This document shows, piece after piece, positions 8,678 through 14,843 of a stretch of DNA of 64,000 bases. Source of the stretch: Coprobacillaceae bacterium UN01-12pH3A (GTDB lineage: Bacteria; Bacillota_I; Bacilli_A; Erysipelotrichales; Coprobacillaceae); assembly GCA_027676805.1 (NCBI GenBank), contig JAQENU010000004.1:186001-250000 (forward strand). Reading direction: 5' to 3'. The notes under the pieces were generated by a model that worked only from the letters and a program-made list of their open reading frames with translations, was not told the origin of the DNA and did not search any database. The position numbers and the translations under genes were made by a program. How positions within the stretch are numbered: the first letter of the stretch is position 1; every line of letters starts with the position of its first letter.

Positions 8678-8751
8678 GCGAAAATAAAACGTACTCTCAA
8701 TATGTTTATTTTTCGCTTAACGCTCCCTATTGCCAGTAGGGGCGTTTTTTT
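8678..8751 (+). ncRNA. Predicted trans-acting kissing-loop antisense RNA
   Basis: A transcript of about 70-75 nt is predicted from the promoter at 8645-8673. Hairpin 1 pairs AGCGAAAA (8677-8684) with TTTTCGCT (8710-8717), extended by a bulged 4-bp helix, leaving the loop 8689-8704. Hairpin 2 is a terminator: AACGC and CCCTA (8719-8729) pair with TAGGG and GCGTT (8737-8746), then seven Ts. The strand TAAAACGTACTCTCAATAT (8685-8703) is perfectly complementary to ATATTGAGAGTACGTTTTA (10518-10536), the loop and part of the stem of the hairpin before the initiator gene. The design resembles phage P4 CI RNA and P1 c4 RNA. The structure and match are read directly; the function is inferred. Confidence 0.75.
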
Positions 8752-8778
8752 GTTATTTTGCTTTTTCAAATAAATTGA

Positions 8779-9480
8779 CTATTTATTTTGAATGTCATCA
8801 ATTAGAAAATTATATATAACTTCGATTTCATCATTTGTCATGTTGTTAAAATCTTTATTTGGATATTTTTGCTGTAATATTTTTAATTTGTAGTCTACTC
8901 CTATGTCGATGTTATTTTGTGTAATACTATCTAAGTCTGAAATGAGATCATCTGCTGTGTATTCATCATATTTTAAACTAGATAATATCTCTTCAAACGA
9001 ATTAATATATTCTAATTTATTGAAATCTATATATCTAGTATCCAGGGATCTTAATAGCTGAATAGACTCATTGCATTTTTCTATAACCATATTAATGGTA
9101 TGTCTATAAGTTTTATTCCAACTATGAAAAATATCTGGATAAGTATGATAAGCTTCATATACTCCGCTATCTATCAGCAATTTAAGTTTAGTATCTTGTT
9201 TTTCTTTCATTTCTTTTGTATAAACAATTTCTCCATTTTTGATTGGGGGAAGTGATATGGAGATACTATGGGAGTATTCATCATCGTTTAGTCCTAAGAT
9301 ATCCTCCACTGGAACATCTAAAGCACTTGCAATCTTTTTTAGTGTCTCTAATTTTGGTATCCTTGCACCATTTTCATATTGAGCGACTGTTTGCTGTGTT
9401 ACTCCTAATTTATTACCTAACTCTTTTTGGGTTAGGTTTTTCTTTTTTCTTACAAAAGCAATTTTCTCACATGTGTTCAT
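8779..9480 (-). CDS. CI/Stl-like XRE repressor without protease domain
   Basis: The N terminus (about residues 5-65) is an XRE helix-turn-helix (LTQKELGNKLGVTQQTVAQYENGARIP region). The remaining 165 residues are acidic and helical and show no S24/LexA-type Ser-Lys autoprotease motifs. It is divergent from a small Cro-like gene across three operators, so it is the likely master repressor. Lack of an autocleavage domain resembles Stl repressors of SaPI-type satellites, which are released by a helper-phage protein rather than by RecA; that link is inference. I start at the ATG at 9480, 7 nt after AGGAGG. Confidence 0.8.
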   Translation of the reverse strand: MNTCEKIAFVRKKKNLTQKELGNKLGVTQQTVAQYENGARIPKLETLKKIASALDVPVEDILGLNDDEYSHSISISLPPIKNGEIVYTKEMKEKQDTKLKLLIDSGVYEAYHTYPDIFHSWNKTYRHTINMVIEKCNESIQLLRSLDTRYIDFNKLEYINSFEEILSSLKYDEYTADDLISDLDSITQNNIDIGVDYKLKILQQKYPNKDFNNMTNDEIEVIYNFLIDDIQNK

Positions 9481-9503
9481 CAAAATGCCTCCTTGTCAAA
9501 TTA

Positions 9504-9606
9504 ATTTTAACATTAGATAATCAATAAAACAATCAAATAGTTGTATTTTTGTATTGACACAATAAAAAGACTGTAATATCATGTGGATATACAATCAAAA
9601 GATTGT
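9504..9606. promoter_or_regulatory. Divergent promoter region with three repressor operators
   Basis: Three similar dyads of form ACAATCAAAAGATTGT are present: 9529-9544 (ACAATCAAATAGTTGT), 9559-9574 (ACAATAAAAAGACTGT) and 9591-9606 (perfect arms), spaced 30 and 32 bp. The rightward promoter is TTGACA (9554-9559) with TATCAT (9577-9582), 17-bp spacer. The leftward repressor promoter is TTGTTT (9527-9532, minus) with TAAAAT (9504-9509, minus), also 17 bp. The first operator overlaps the leftward -35, the second overlaps the rightward -35 and spacer, and the third lies just after the rightward start. This is a lambda-like switch. Confidence 0.75.
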
Positions 9607-9622
9607 TAAAGGAGGTGAAGTT

Positions 9623-9811
9623 ATGAGAATTGATAAAGTGAAGTTTGTTTCTGAACTTGTTAGGCAAGATATGACCTTAATGGAATTATCTGAAAAGTCA
9701 GGAGTGACACGAGGAACGCTAAGCAATATCAAATGTGGTAAGTCATGTCGTGAAGATATCGGGTTAAAGATTGCTAAAGCACTAAATGTTAAAGTTGATG
9801 ATTTAATGTAG
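9623..9811 (+). CDS. Cro-like XRE HTH protein
   Basis: A 62-residue protein that is essentially one helix-turn-helix: MTLMELSEKSGVTRGTLSNI followed by a basic recognition helix and IGLKIAKALNVKVDDLM. It is the first gene of the rightward operon and opposes the repressor, so it fits a Cro/Str role. The ATG at 9623 follows AAAGGAGGTGAAG; an upstream in-frame ATG would lie inside the operator region. Confidence 0.8.
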   Translation: MRIDKVKFVSELVRQDMTLMELSEKSGVTRGTLSNIKCGKSCREDIGLKIAKALNVKVDDLM

Positions 9812-9857
9812 TAGATTAATTAGAGAGACAAAATATAACAAAACGGAGGAATAGAAA

Positions 9858-10223
9858 ATGATTTATATAAAGAAAAAATATGATAATGGTATAGAAGTTA
9901 ATTCAGAAGTTTATGAAGATGAATTTTATAGTGCATGTCCAATCTGTGGAAAAGAAGTAAATTTAGATCGTGAAATGTTGATACACGTACTACAAGAGGG
10001 AGATATGACGGGGACATCATTCTATTGTGAGGAGTGTAGCAGAAAAAAACTCAATGAAAATATAAACGGTGATGTAGAAAGTAATTTTTCAAATTCGTTT
10101 CGTGAAAATAGCAAAGCGATTTGTAAGTTAATTGAACAGGTAAAAAATAAAGAATTACAAGATAGCTTATTTATTGCACTTGATACATTATCCGATTTGA
10201 TTGGTGATGAACTGCACAAATAG
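9858..10223 (+). CDS. Small zinc-ribbon-like protein of the element
   Basis: 121 residues. Two CxxC knuckles (ACPICGK near residue 27 and YCEECSRKK near residue 57) suggest one bound zinc. The rest is acidic and helical. I recognise no family. It sits in the early rightward operon between the Cro-like and Xis-like genes. The ATG follows CGGAGGAATAGAAA. A DNA- or protein-binding accessory role is only a guess. Confidence 0.65.
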   Translation: MIYIKKKYDNGIEVNSEVYEDEFYSACPICGKEVNLDREMLIHVLQEGDMTGTSFYCEECSRKKLNENINGDVESNFSNSFRENSKAICKLIEQVKNKELQDSLFIALDTLSDLIGDELHK

Positions 10224-10259
10224 GATTAAATACAGTGTGTAAGAAAGGAGTAGAAAGTC

Positions 10260-10493
10260 ATGAGTGATTTACAAATGCTGACACAAGATGAGGTGGCTGA
10301 TCTCTTAAATAGTCATAGAGACACCATCACCATGCTTAGAGAAGTCGGCATACTAAGAGCCACTAAAATAGGTAAATGCTATATGTTCTCACAGGCAGAA
10401 ATAAAGCATTTTCAAGAGACTTACAAAGGGTTAGATGTAAGTAATAGAGTAAAGGCTATTGAAAGTTATAACATTGTTAACGGCTTGAATTAG
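10260..10493 (+). CDS. Excisionase/AlpA-like HTH_17 DNA-binding protein
   Basis: 77 residues with the excisionase-family HTH: MLTQDEVADLLNSHRDTITMLREVGILRATKIGKCYMFSQAEIKHF. The last part is the typical wing and second helix of HTH_17/MerR-like Xis proteins. It could direct excision with the integrase or regulate the operon, as AlpA-like proteins do in satellites. The stop codon lies 10 bp before the hairpin that is the predicted antisense RNA target. The ATG follows AAAGGAG. Confidence 0.8.
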   Translation: MSDLQMLTQDEVADLLNSHRDTITMLREVGILRATKIGKCYMFSQAEIKHFQETYKGLDVSNRVKAIESYNIVNGLN

Positions 10494-10500
10494 CTATACA

Positions 10501-10550
10501 TTAGGACATTAATGAAAATATTGAGAGTACGTTTTAATAATGTCCTTTTT
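10501..10550 (+). promoter_or_regulatory. Attenuator-like hairpin, target of the antisense RNA
   Basis: AGGACATTA (10503-10511) pairs perfectly with TAATGTCCT (10538-10546), extended by an inner helix 10513-10517 with 10532-10536. The loop 10518-10531 reads ATATTGAGAGTACG. A five-T run (10546-10550) and then the initiator ribosome site AGGAGG (10551-10556) follow directly. The loop plus five stem bases is the perfect complement of the predicted RNA at 8685-8703. It can act as a terminator or as a translation switch for the initiator and helicase genes. Confidence 0.75.
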
Positions 10551-10555
10551 AGGAG

Positions 10556-11347
10556 GTGGGTTATATAAATAAAGATAATGGAGTCTATATTCGTGATAGC
10601 ATATTACAAGAAACTATATCAGGAAATGAAAAAATTTTGCTTAGCGAAATGATCTATTTAAGTAAAAACAGTGATTATAAAGTAGCCTATCCCTCTTTAA
10701 AACATTTAGAAAATAAATTAAGATTACCTAAAAGAACAATACAAAGATGTATTAATAACTTAGTCGATCAAGGTTATATAACCAAAGATCGAGAGTTAAA
10801 AAACGGTACTGGTTATATAGCTAAAACTAATTACTTTTTAAGTGATAAAACAAGAGTGATAATAGGGTGTCAAAATGTCACTATACTAGGTGATGAAACG
10901 TCACTATATAAGGTGTCAGAATGTCACCAACTAGGTGACAACATGTCATCAAATAGGTGTCAAAGTGTCACCTGTAAAAAAGAAGAAAAAAGAATTAAAA
11001 AAGATTTATTAAAAAATATATGTGCAAATGCAACTCCATTTGATCCTAAAATGCACTTTGAAGAATTTTGGAATCTATATCCTAAGAAAGTAAACAAGAA
11101 AAAAGCAAAAGATAAATTTTGTAAAGTTTGTAAGAATGAAGAAATATTCAAACAACTTATGAATGGTTTAAATATTCAAATTAAATCGAAAAATTGGTTA
11201 AAAGAGAATGGTCAATATATCCCACATCCTACTACATGGCTAAATGGTGAAAGATGGATGGATGAAATATCTGGTAAAGAAGTTATACAAACAGTTACTT
11301 ATGAAGAAATGAGAGAGAATGATCCCTTCTTTGAAGATACCCTTTAA
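10556..11347 (+). CDS. Replication initiator (wHTH / DnaD-like) with internal iterons
   Basis: The N-terminal part (about residues 10-100) is a winged helix-turn-helix of the HTH_36 type (SLKHLENKLRLPKRTIQRCINNL, DQGYITKDRELKNGTGY). A linker encoded by five iterons follows, and the C-terminal region (about 170-250) resembles phage replisome-organiser/DnaD-type proteins (FWNLYPKKVNKKKAKDKF, PHPTTWLNGERW). The only standard start codon is the GTG at 10556, but it overlaps the ribosome site. The best-spaced codon after AGGAGG is ATA at 10565, which would give an N terminus reading NKDNGVYIRDS. Hence the ATA may be used, or an ATG was lost by mutation. It overlaps the helicase gene by 29 bp. Confidence 0.8.
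   Translation: MGYINKDNGVYIRDSILQETISGNEKILLSEMIYLSKNSDYKVAYPSLKHLENKLRLPKRTIQRCINNLVDQGYITKDRELKNGTGYIAKTNYFLSDKTRVIIGCQNVTILGDETSLYKVSECHQLGDNMSSNRCQSVTCKKEEKRIKKDLLKNICANATPFDPKMHFEEFWNLYPKKVNKKKAKDKFCKVCKNEEIFKQLMNGLNIQIKSKNWLKENGQYIPHPTTWLNGERWMDEISGKEVIQTVTYEEMRENDPFFEDTL
10866..10971. repeat. Five iterons: predicted replication origin
   Basis: Units begin at 10866 (GGTGTCAAAATGTCAC), 10889 (GGTGATGAAACGTCAC), 10912 (GGTGTCAGAATGTCAC), 10934 (GGTGACAACATGTCAT) and 10956 (GGTGTCAAAGTGTCAC). The steps are 23, 23, 22 and 22 bp, about two helical turns. Each is an imperfect dyad of GGTGACA and TGTCACC. The step is not a multiple of three, so selection is on DNA and not on the protein linker. 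An origin inside the initiator gene is as in lambda O and many Gram-positive phages. Confidence 0.8.
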
Positions 11348-12641
11348 CGAAGAAATGGAAAGAGCCTTGTTAGGTAGTGTATTAATCGATTATAAGAATA
11401 CAATGAATGAATTGGTAGATATAGATGAATCTATTTTCTATATTGATACTCATAAAGAAATTTATAAATCAATGATTGAGCTATCTAACAATGGCAGTCC
11501 TATAGACATTACCACCGTCTATGGTAAATTAATAAAAAACACGAATAACAAAGTAACTGTAGATTATTTACTTCATTTAGCCGAAGAAACACCCACCGCA
11601 GCACATGCAAAATACTATTGCGAGCAATTAACTAAATTAAGTACACTTAGAAAAATGGCAGAATTATGTCAGACAACTTATAAACAAATCCTTACCGGTG
11701 ATGTTCAAGATATCAACGATCTGTTAATGAGGAATATGAAGGCACTTTCCGAATTATCAGAAAACGGTCAAGAGAGCGAATTTAAGAGCTTTTACGACTT
11801 AGCTAAGGAAAATATCAAGGAACAGGAAAACATCGCTAGAACAGGGAAAACGAATAGGATTAAGACCTTATTTCCTTCATTGGATAAACTAACCGGAGGA
11901 TTTAAGGGCGGAGACCTGATTATTATCGGTGCAAGACCAAGTGTAGGGAAAACAGCTTTTGCGCTTAACTTAGCTTTAAAGATGGGGAAAGGCAGTCATA
12001 AAGCTGTTCCAGTGTTCTCGGTTGAAATGCGAAGCGATTCGATTTGCTACCGCATGATGGCAGGAATCAGTGGAATTGACAACAATTCTTTTAAATCAGG
12101 AGCAGCTTTTGAAAATGAATCCAAAAAGGTTTATGCGATTGCAGAATTATCAAAAAAATATAATGTATATGTGAATGATAAAAGTGCAATCAAGGTTTAT
12201 CAGATGAAAGCAGCTTTAATTAAATTTATGAAAGACCACCCAATTCAAGCGATCGTTATTGATTACCTCCAATTACTGAAGGGAAGTAGAAAATTCGTTA
12301 ATAAAAACGAAGAAGTAAGCGAAATATCAAGGGACTTAAAATTGCTTGCTAGAGAGTTAGATGTGCCGGTTATAGTCTTATCCCAGTTATCAAGAAACAT
12401 TGAACAGAGGGAAGATAAACGACCAAGAATGTCCGATTTAAGAGATAGCGGAAGCGTGGAACAAGACGCAGATGTAATTATGATGCTTTGGCGAGAGGAT
12501 TATCAGAATTTTCAAAGTAGCGATATCAGCAATATCAATATTGATGTAGTGAAGTGTCGTGATGGAAGTATTGGATCACTTAAATTAGCTTTCGATAAAC
12601 CGCATAGCTGGTTTAGTGAGATTACAAAGAAAGATATTTAA
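11319..12641 (+). CDS. DnaB-family replicative helicase of the element
   Basis: 440 residues. A DnaB N-terminal helical domain (EEMERALLGSVLIDYKN, residues about 10-110) is followed by the RecA-like motor: Walker A GARPSVGKTAFA (204-215), the FSVEMR motif, Walker B IQAIVIDYLQLL, and VIVLSQLSRNIEQR with DLRDSGSVEQDADVIMML. It is close to full length for DnaB. It overlaps the initiator gene by 29 bp, so the two are probably translationally coupled. With the iteron origin it gives the element its own replication module. A weak terminator follows at 12646-12680. Confidence 0.93.
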   Translation: MIPSLKIPFNEEMERALLGSVLIDYKNTMNELVDIDESIFYIDTHKEIYKSMIELSNNGSPIDITTVYGKLIKNTNNKVTVDYLLHLAEETPTAAHAKYYCEQLTKLSTLRKMAELCQTTYKQILTGDVQDINDLLMRNMKALSELSENGQESEFKSFYDLAKENIKEQENIARTGKTNRIKTLFPSLDKLTGGFKGGDLIIIGARPSVGKTAFALNLALKMGKGSHKAVPVFSVEMRSDSICYRMMAGISGIDNNSFKSGAAFENESKKVYAIAELSKKYNVYVNDKSAIKVYQMKAALIKFMKDHPIQAIVIDYLQLLKGSRKFVNKNEEVSEISRDLKLLARELDVPVIVLSQLSRNIEQREDKRPRMSDLRDSGSVEQDADVIMMLWREDYQNFQSSDISNINIDVVKCRDGSIGSLKLAFDKPHSWFSEITKKDI

Positions 12642-12645
12642 ATTT

Positions 12646-12680
12646 AAAGGGTGTTAGTCTAATTGACGATACCCTTTTAT
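12646..12680 (+). terminator. Probable terminator after the helicase gene
   Basis: AAAGGGT (12646-12652) and ACCCTTTT (12671-12678) form a stem with a large 18-nt loop. The U-run is short, so strength is uncertain. Confidence 0.5.
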
Positions 12681-12954
12681 GTTGCAGTAAATGAAAAAAG
12701 TCAATTTGGCGTTTCGTAAATTTTACGATTTGCAACTATTCATCAATTTGATGAACAGATAGAGAAAAATGCCGTTTTCCTAAAACGCTTCATATTTAGC
12801 GTTTAATCGTTGTTTGTTCTAACTGGTATAAGTTTATGAGTTAGGCATGGAACGTACTGTAGCAATGAGAAAAGACGTTATTTTAGACCGAATGGTGCAA
12901 ATTATAAAGTAATTGCAGTCAAAAAGAAAAGAATAACGATATATTCGCTATTCC
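12681..12954. other. AT-rich non-coding stretch with small dyads
   Basis: No gene is supported. Small dyads are present: CGTAAATTTTACG near 12715, ATCAATTTGAT near 12750 and AAACGCTTCATATTTAGCGTTT near 12785. A 21-codon ORF from the ATG at 12847 has no good ribosome site. The stretch separates the replication module from the reversed XRE/membrane pair. Confidence 0.5.
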
Positions 12955-13335
12955 TTATGACTTCTTTTTAAATAGATAAGCTGCCACCGCAATGCCAACA
13001 GTACCAAAAAGTGAAGTGATTTGTACGAAGATGCCTAAAAAGTCTTTGTATTCAATCAATCCGGGAGTATATAAATTATTCATAACATTATACATAATTG
13101 TAGAAAGCCACATAATGAACAATACTAAAGCAGATAGATTAAAGAGCATACCTAAAAGTATGATCAATAAGATTACTACTAACAAATAAAAATACAATAT
13201 CATGGATAAAGTTTTTTTATTCTTTATGCCCTCTTTTTTTAATTGAACTATAAGTTTTTTTTCTCGTGATATAAAAAAGAAAGCTACGAACCAAAAATTC
13301 ATACCTCCTATAAAAAAATATAATATATTATCCAT
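12955..13335 (-). CDS. Small multi-helix membrane protein of the element
   Basis: 126 residues with about four hydrophobic helices: ILYFFIGGMNFWFVAFFFI, MILYFYLLVVILLIILLGML, ALVLFIMWLSTIMYNVM and FVQITSLFGTVGIAVAAYLF. The charged loops are Lys-rich. No family recognised. It follows the XRE gene in the same minus-strand unit, 13 bp apart, and opposes the element's main operon. It may be an accessory (moron-like) gene such as an immunity or exclusion factor, but that is only position-based. Confidence 0.65.
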   Translation of the reverse strand: MDNILYFFIGGMNFWFVAFFFISREKKLIVQLKKEGIKNKKTLSMILYFYLLVVILLIILLGMLFNLSALVLFIMWLSTIMYNVMNNLYTPGLIEYKDFLGIFVQITSLFGTVGIAVAAYLFKKKS

Positions 13336-13348
13336 TGCTGATCACTTC

Positions 13349-13597
13349 CTATTCTTTGCTAGATAAATCATTTTTATCAAATTCAATTAGTGTTTTACCA
13401 GTTTCTTTATCATTGAATGCTAATGTTGTGTTAGTTAGTTCTGCTAATTTAATTAAATCTGCAGTATTAAAAGCAGTCTCGCTATTTGAAATTTTTCTAT
13501 TTATTGATTGCTTTGATACTTTGAAATATTCAGATAGTTCAATTTGACTTTTACCTTTTAAATTTAATAATGCTTTAATTTTTTCTTTAATCATCAT
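13349..13597 (-). CDS. XRE HTH regulator paired with the membrane protein
   Basis: About 82 residues. A helix-turn-helix (KSQIELSEYFKVSKQSINRKISNSETAFNTADLIKLAELTNTTLAF) with a short acidic tail. It reads minus, with a GAGGTG ribosome site just before two adjacent ATGs (13597 or 13594). It may control its own unit and, through the AAACCTT/AAGGTTT dyad about 110 bp away at 13710-13724, the divergent plus-strand operon (inference). Confidence 0.75.
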   Translation of the reverse strand: MMIKEKIKALLNLKGKSQIELSEYFKVSKQSINRKISNSETAFNTADLIKLAELTNTTLAFNDKETGKTLIEFDKNDLSSKE

Positions 13598-13700
13598 ATT
13601 CACCTCATAGATATTATATCATGAAATAAAGGTAAACGCTACGAGTTAATAATATTACTTTTAAGGATTAAAAATAATTGCTAAATATTTACTTTTAGAG

Positions 13701-13729
13701 TTGACAAGTAAACCTTAAAGGTTTATACT
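13701..13729 (+). promoter_or_regulatory. Promoter with palindromic operator in its spacer
   Basis: TTGACA (13701-13706), a 17-bp spacer and TATACT (13724-13729). The spacer holds the dyad TAAACCTTAAAGGTTTA (13709-13725), so a bound repressor would block the promoter. The divergent XRE protein is the likely candidate. Confidence 0.75.
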
Positions 13730-13736
13730 GTAGTTG

Positions 13737-13809
13737 TAAGGTAAATAGAGCAAACAAAAAAGGGTATCAACGCCACCCAGCATTAATAACCCATAACTAT
13801 TTTACCTTA
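13737..13809 (+). promoter_or_regulatory. Structured 5' leader of the late small-gene operon
   Basis: TAAGGTAAATAG (13737-13748) and CTATTTTACCTTA (13797-13809) are near-perfect inverted repeats enclosing about 48 nt that includes GGGTATC, GCCACCC and ATAACCC. The transcript from 13701-13729 would start at the foot of this long hairpin. The ribosome site AAAGAGG lies further downstream. Confidence 0.55.
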
Positions 13810-13840
13810 AATAAATATAAAAAGAAAGAGGTAAATTATC

Positions 13841-14116
13841 ATGACAAACAAAGAATTAGAAATGAAAATCAAAGAGATCAAGGAAATGCAGAGAATTAAA
13901 GAGGAAGCCGAAGCGGCTATTAAGGCAATGCAAGATGAAATCAAAGCAGACATGGAAGCAAAGCAAGTAAGCGAAATTATCACAGATCAGTACAAAGTTA
14001 AGTATACAAAGGTGGAAACAAATAGATTTGATACCAAGACCTTTAAAGATAAATACTTAGATTTATATAATCAATTCATTCGAGTAAGTAATTCAATGAG
14101 GTTCTCTATTAACTAG
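13841..14116 (+). CDS. Phage/ICE-type small coiled-coil protein
   Basis: 91 residues. The N-terminal half is a heptad-rich helix (KELEMKIKEIKEMQRIKEEAEAAIKAMQDEIKADME). The C-terminal half has the pattern YKVKYTKVETNRFDTKTFKDKYLDLYNQF...SMRFSIN. I remember this arrangement from many Firmicutes phages and integrative elements, where it stays without a known function. The ATG follows AAAGAGGTAAATTATC. It is the first gene after the structured leader. Confidence 0.7.
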   Translation: MTNKELEMKIKEIKEMQRIKEEAEAAIKAMQDEIKADMEAKQVSEIITDQYKVKYTKVETNRFDTKTFKDKYLDLYNQFIRVSNSMRFSIN

Positions 14117-14132
14117 GGACCTCATAGGTCCT
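14114..14132 (+). other. Intercistronic hairpin
   Basis: AGGGACCT and AGGTCCTT form a short stem with a CAT loop directly after the stop of the coiled-coil gene. There is no T-run, so it is more likely a stability or processing element than a terminator. Confidence 0.4.
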
Positions 14133-14166
14133 TATACAGCACTTAAAAGGAAAGAGGTATAATATA

Positions 14167-14274
14167 ATGAGCGATGAAGTATTAAATGAAATTGAAGAAG
14201 AAATAAAGAGTTTCACAAAAGAAGAACTAAACGCAGTTTTAGAATTCTTGTTCTTTGTGGAGGTATGTGAATAA
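14167..14274 (+). CDS. 35-residue acidic peptide of the element
   Basis: A short ORF, MSDEVLNEIEEEIKSF..., strongly acidic and helical, with a hydrophobic C-terminal third (LNAVLEFLFFVEV). It has a ribosome site (GGAAAGAGG upstream of ATAATATAATG), and its stop TAA overlaps the ATG of the next gene by one base (TAATG), which implies translational coupling. No family recognised. Confidence 0.55.
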   Translation: MSDEVLNEIEEEIKSFTKEELNAVLEFLFFVEVCE

Positions 14275-14555
14275 TGGCTAAGAAAAAAGAAGAAATCACT
14301 TCTACAGATTATAAAGCACAAATAATTGATATGATCCTGAATACTGAAAATATAGTTAAGCTGCAGGTATTAGAAACATTTATTGAAAACTGCCTAGAGA
14401 CTAAGCCGAAAATAAAAGTAAATGAAGATGATCGGCAAAGAGTATGGATAATGATTTTACTAAGCAAAATAAAAAACAGGAAATCATTAGATAAAATAAA
14501 TAGTTGTGTACAACGTTACTGGCTTGATTATGAGGACTTTAGTGATGAAAGATAA
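14274..14555 (+). CDS. Hypothetical 93-residue element protein
   Basis: A charged, helical protein (MAKKKEEITSTDYKAQIIDMI..., later QRVWIMILLSKIKNRKSLDKINSCVQRYWLDYEDF). The GTGGAGG ribosome site lies inside the preceding 35-residue ORF, with a TAATG overlap. No known motif. Its place in the run of small genes after the structured leader suggests a satellite-specific accessory role, which I cannot specify. Confidence 0.6.
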   Translation: MAKKKEEITSTDYKAQIIDMILNTENIVKLQVLETFIENCLETKPKIKVNEDDRQRVWIMILLSKIKNRKSLDKINSCVQRYWLDYEDFSDER

Positions 14556-14670
14556 TAAAACATTGATTAAAGAGTATCAAGATCAAATCATATGGCTTAT
14601 TCCTAAGTTGACATCAATCAAAGCACTAGAAACTATTCCGATCATCATTAGACGTCATGTCAAAGTTTAG
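14545..14670 (+). CDS. 41-residue peptide ORF
   Basis: Overlaps the end of the preceding gene by 11 bp. It reads MKDNKTLIKEYQDQIIWLIP..., basic at the C terminus (IIIRRHVKV). The tight overlap with its neighbours on both sides supports translation. No family recognised. Confidence 0.45.
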   Translation: MKDNKTLIKEYQDQIIWLIPKLTSIKALETIPIIIRRHVKV

Positions 14671-14678
14671 GTAAAGCT

Positions 14679-14831
14679 ATGATAAAGATTAAGGTATCAT
14701 ATCAAAACAAGGCAGAATTAGACCAGCTAGTGAGTTTAATAGGAGTATCGAATATAAAACACTTGAAGTTATCAAACAACCGAGAGGGCGCTTATAAAAA
14801 GGCGTATATCACAATGAAAGAGGTTAAGTAA
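14679..14831 (+). CDS. DUF3970-like small phage protein
   Basis: 50 residues: MIKIKVSYQNKAELDQLVSL near the start and KLSNNREGAYKKAYITMKEVK at the end. This matches my memory of the small DUF3970 phage/satellite family, with a beta strand, a helix and a GxYKKAYI strand. Function unknown. It lies 8 bp after the previous ORF and its stop codon is inside a terminator stem, so it is the last gene of this operon. Confidence 0.6.
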   Translation: MIKIKVSYQNKAELDQLVSLIGVSNIKHLKLSNNREGAYKKAYITMKEVK

Positions 14832-14843
14832 AACCTCTTTTTT
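14817..14843 (+). terminator. Terminator of the small-gene operon
   Basis: AAAGAGGTT (14817-14825) pairs with AACCTCTTT (14832-14840), followed by more Ts. The stem includes the stop codon region of the last ORF. Confidence 0.85.

Noticed and set aside
8640..8760. The two hairpins as leader or attenuator of int
   Set aside because: On the minus strand there is no T-run after the stems and no good promoter. The consensus promoter and terminator both fit the plus strand.
12847..12912. A 21-codon ORF (MERTVAMRKDV...)
   Set aside because: No suitable ribosome site, no promoter and no family resemblance.
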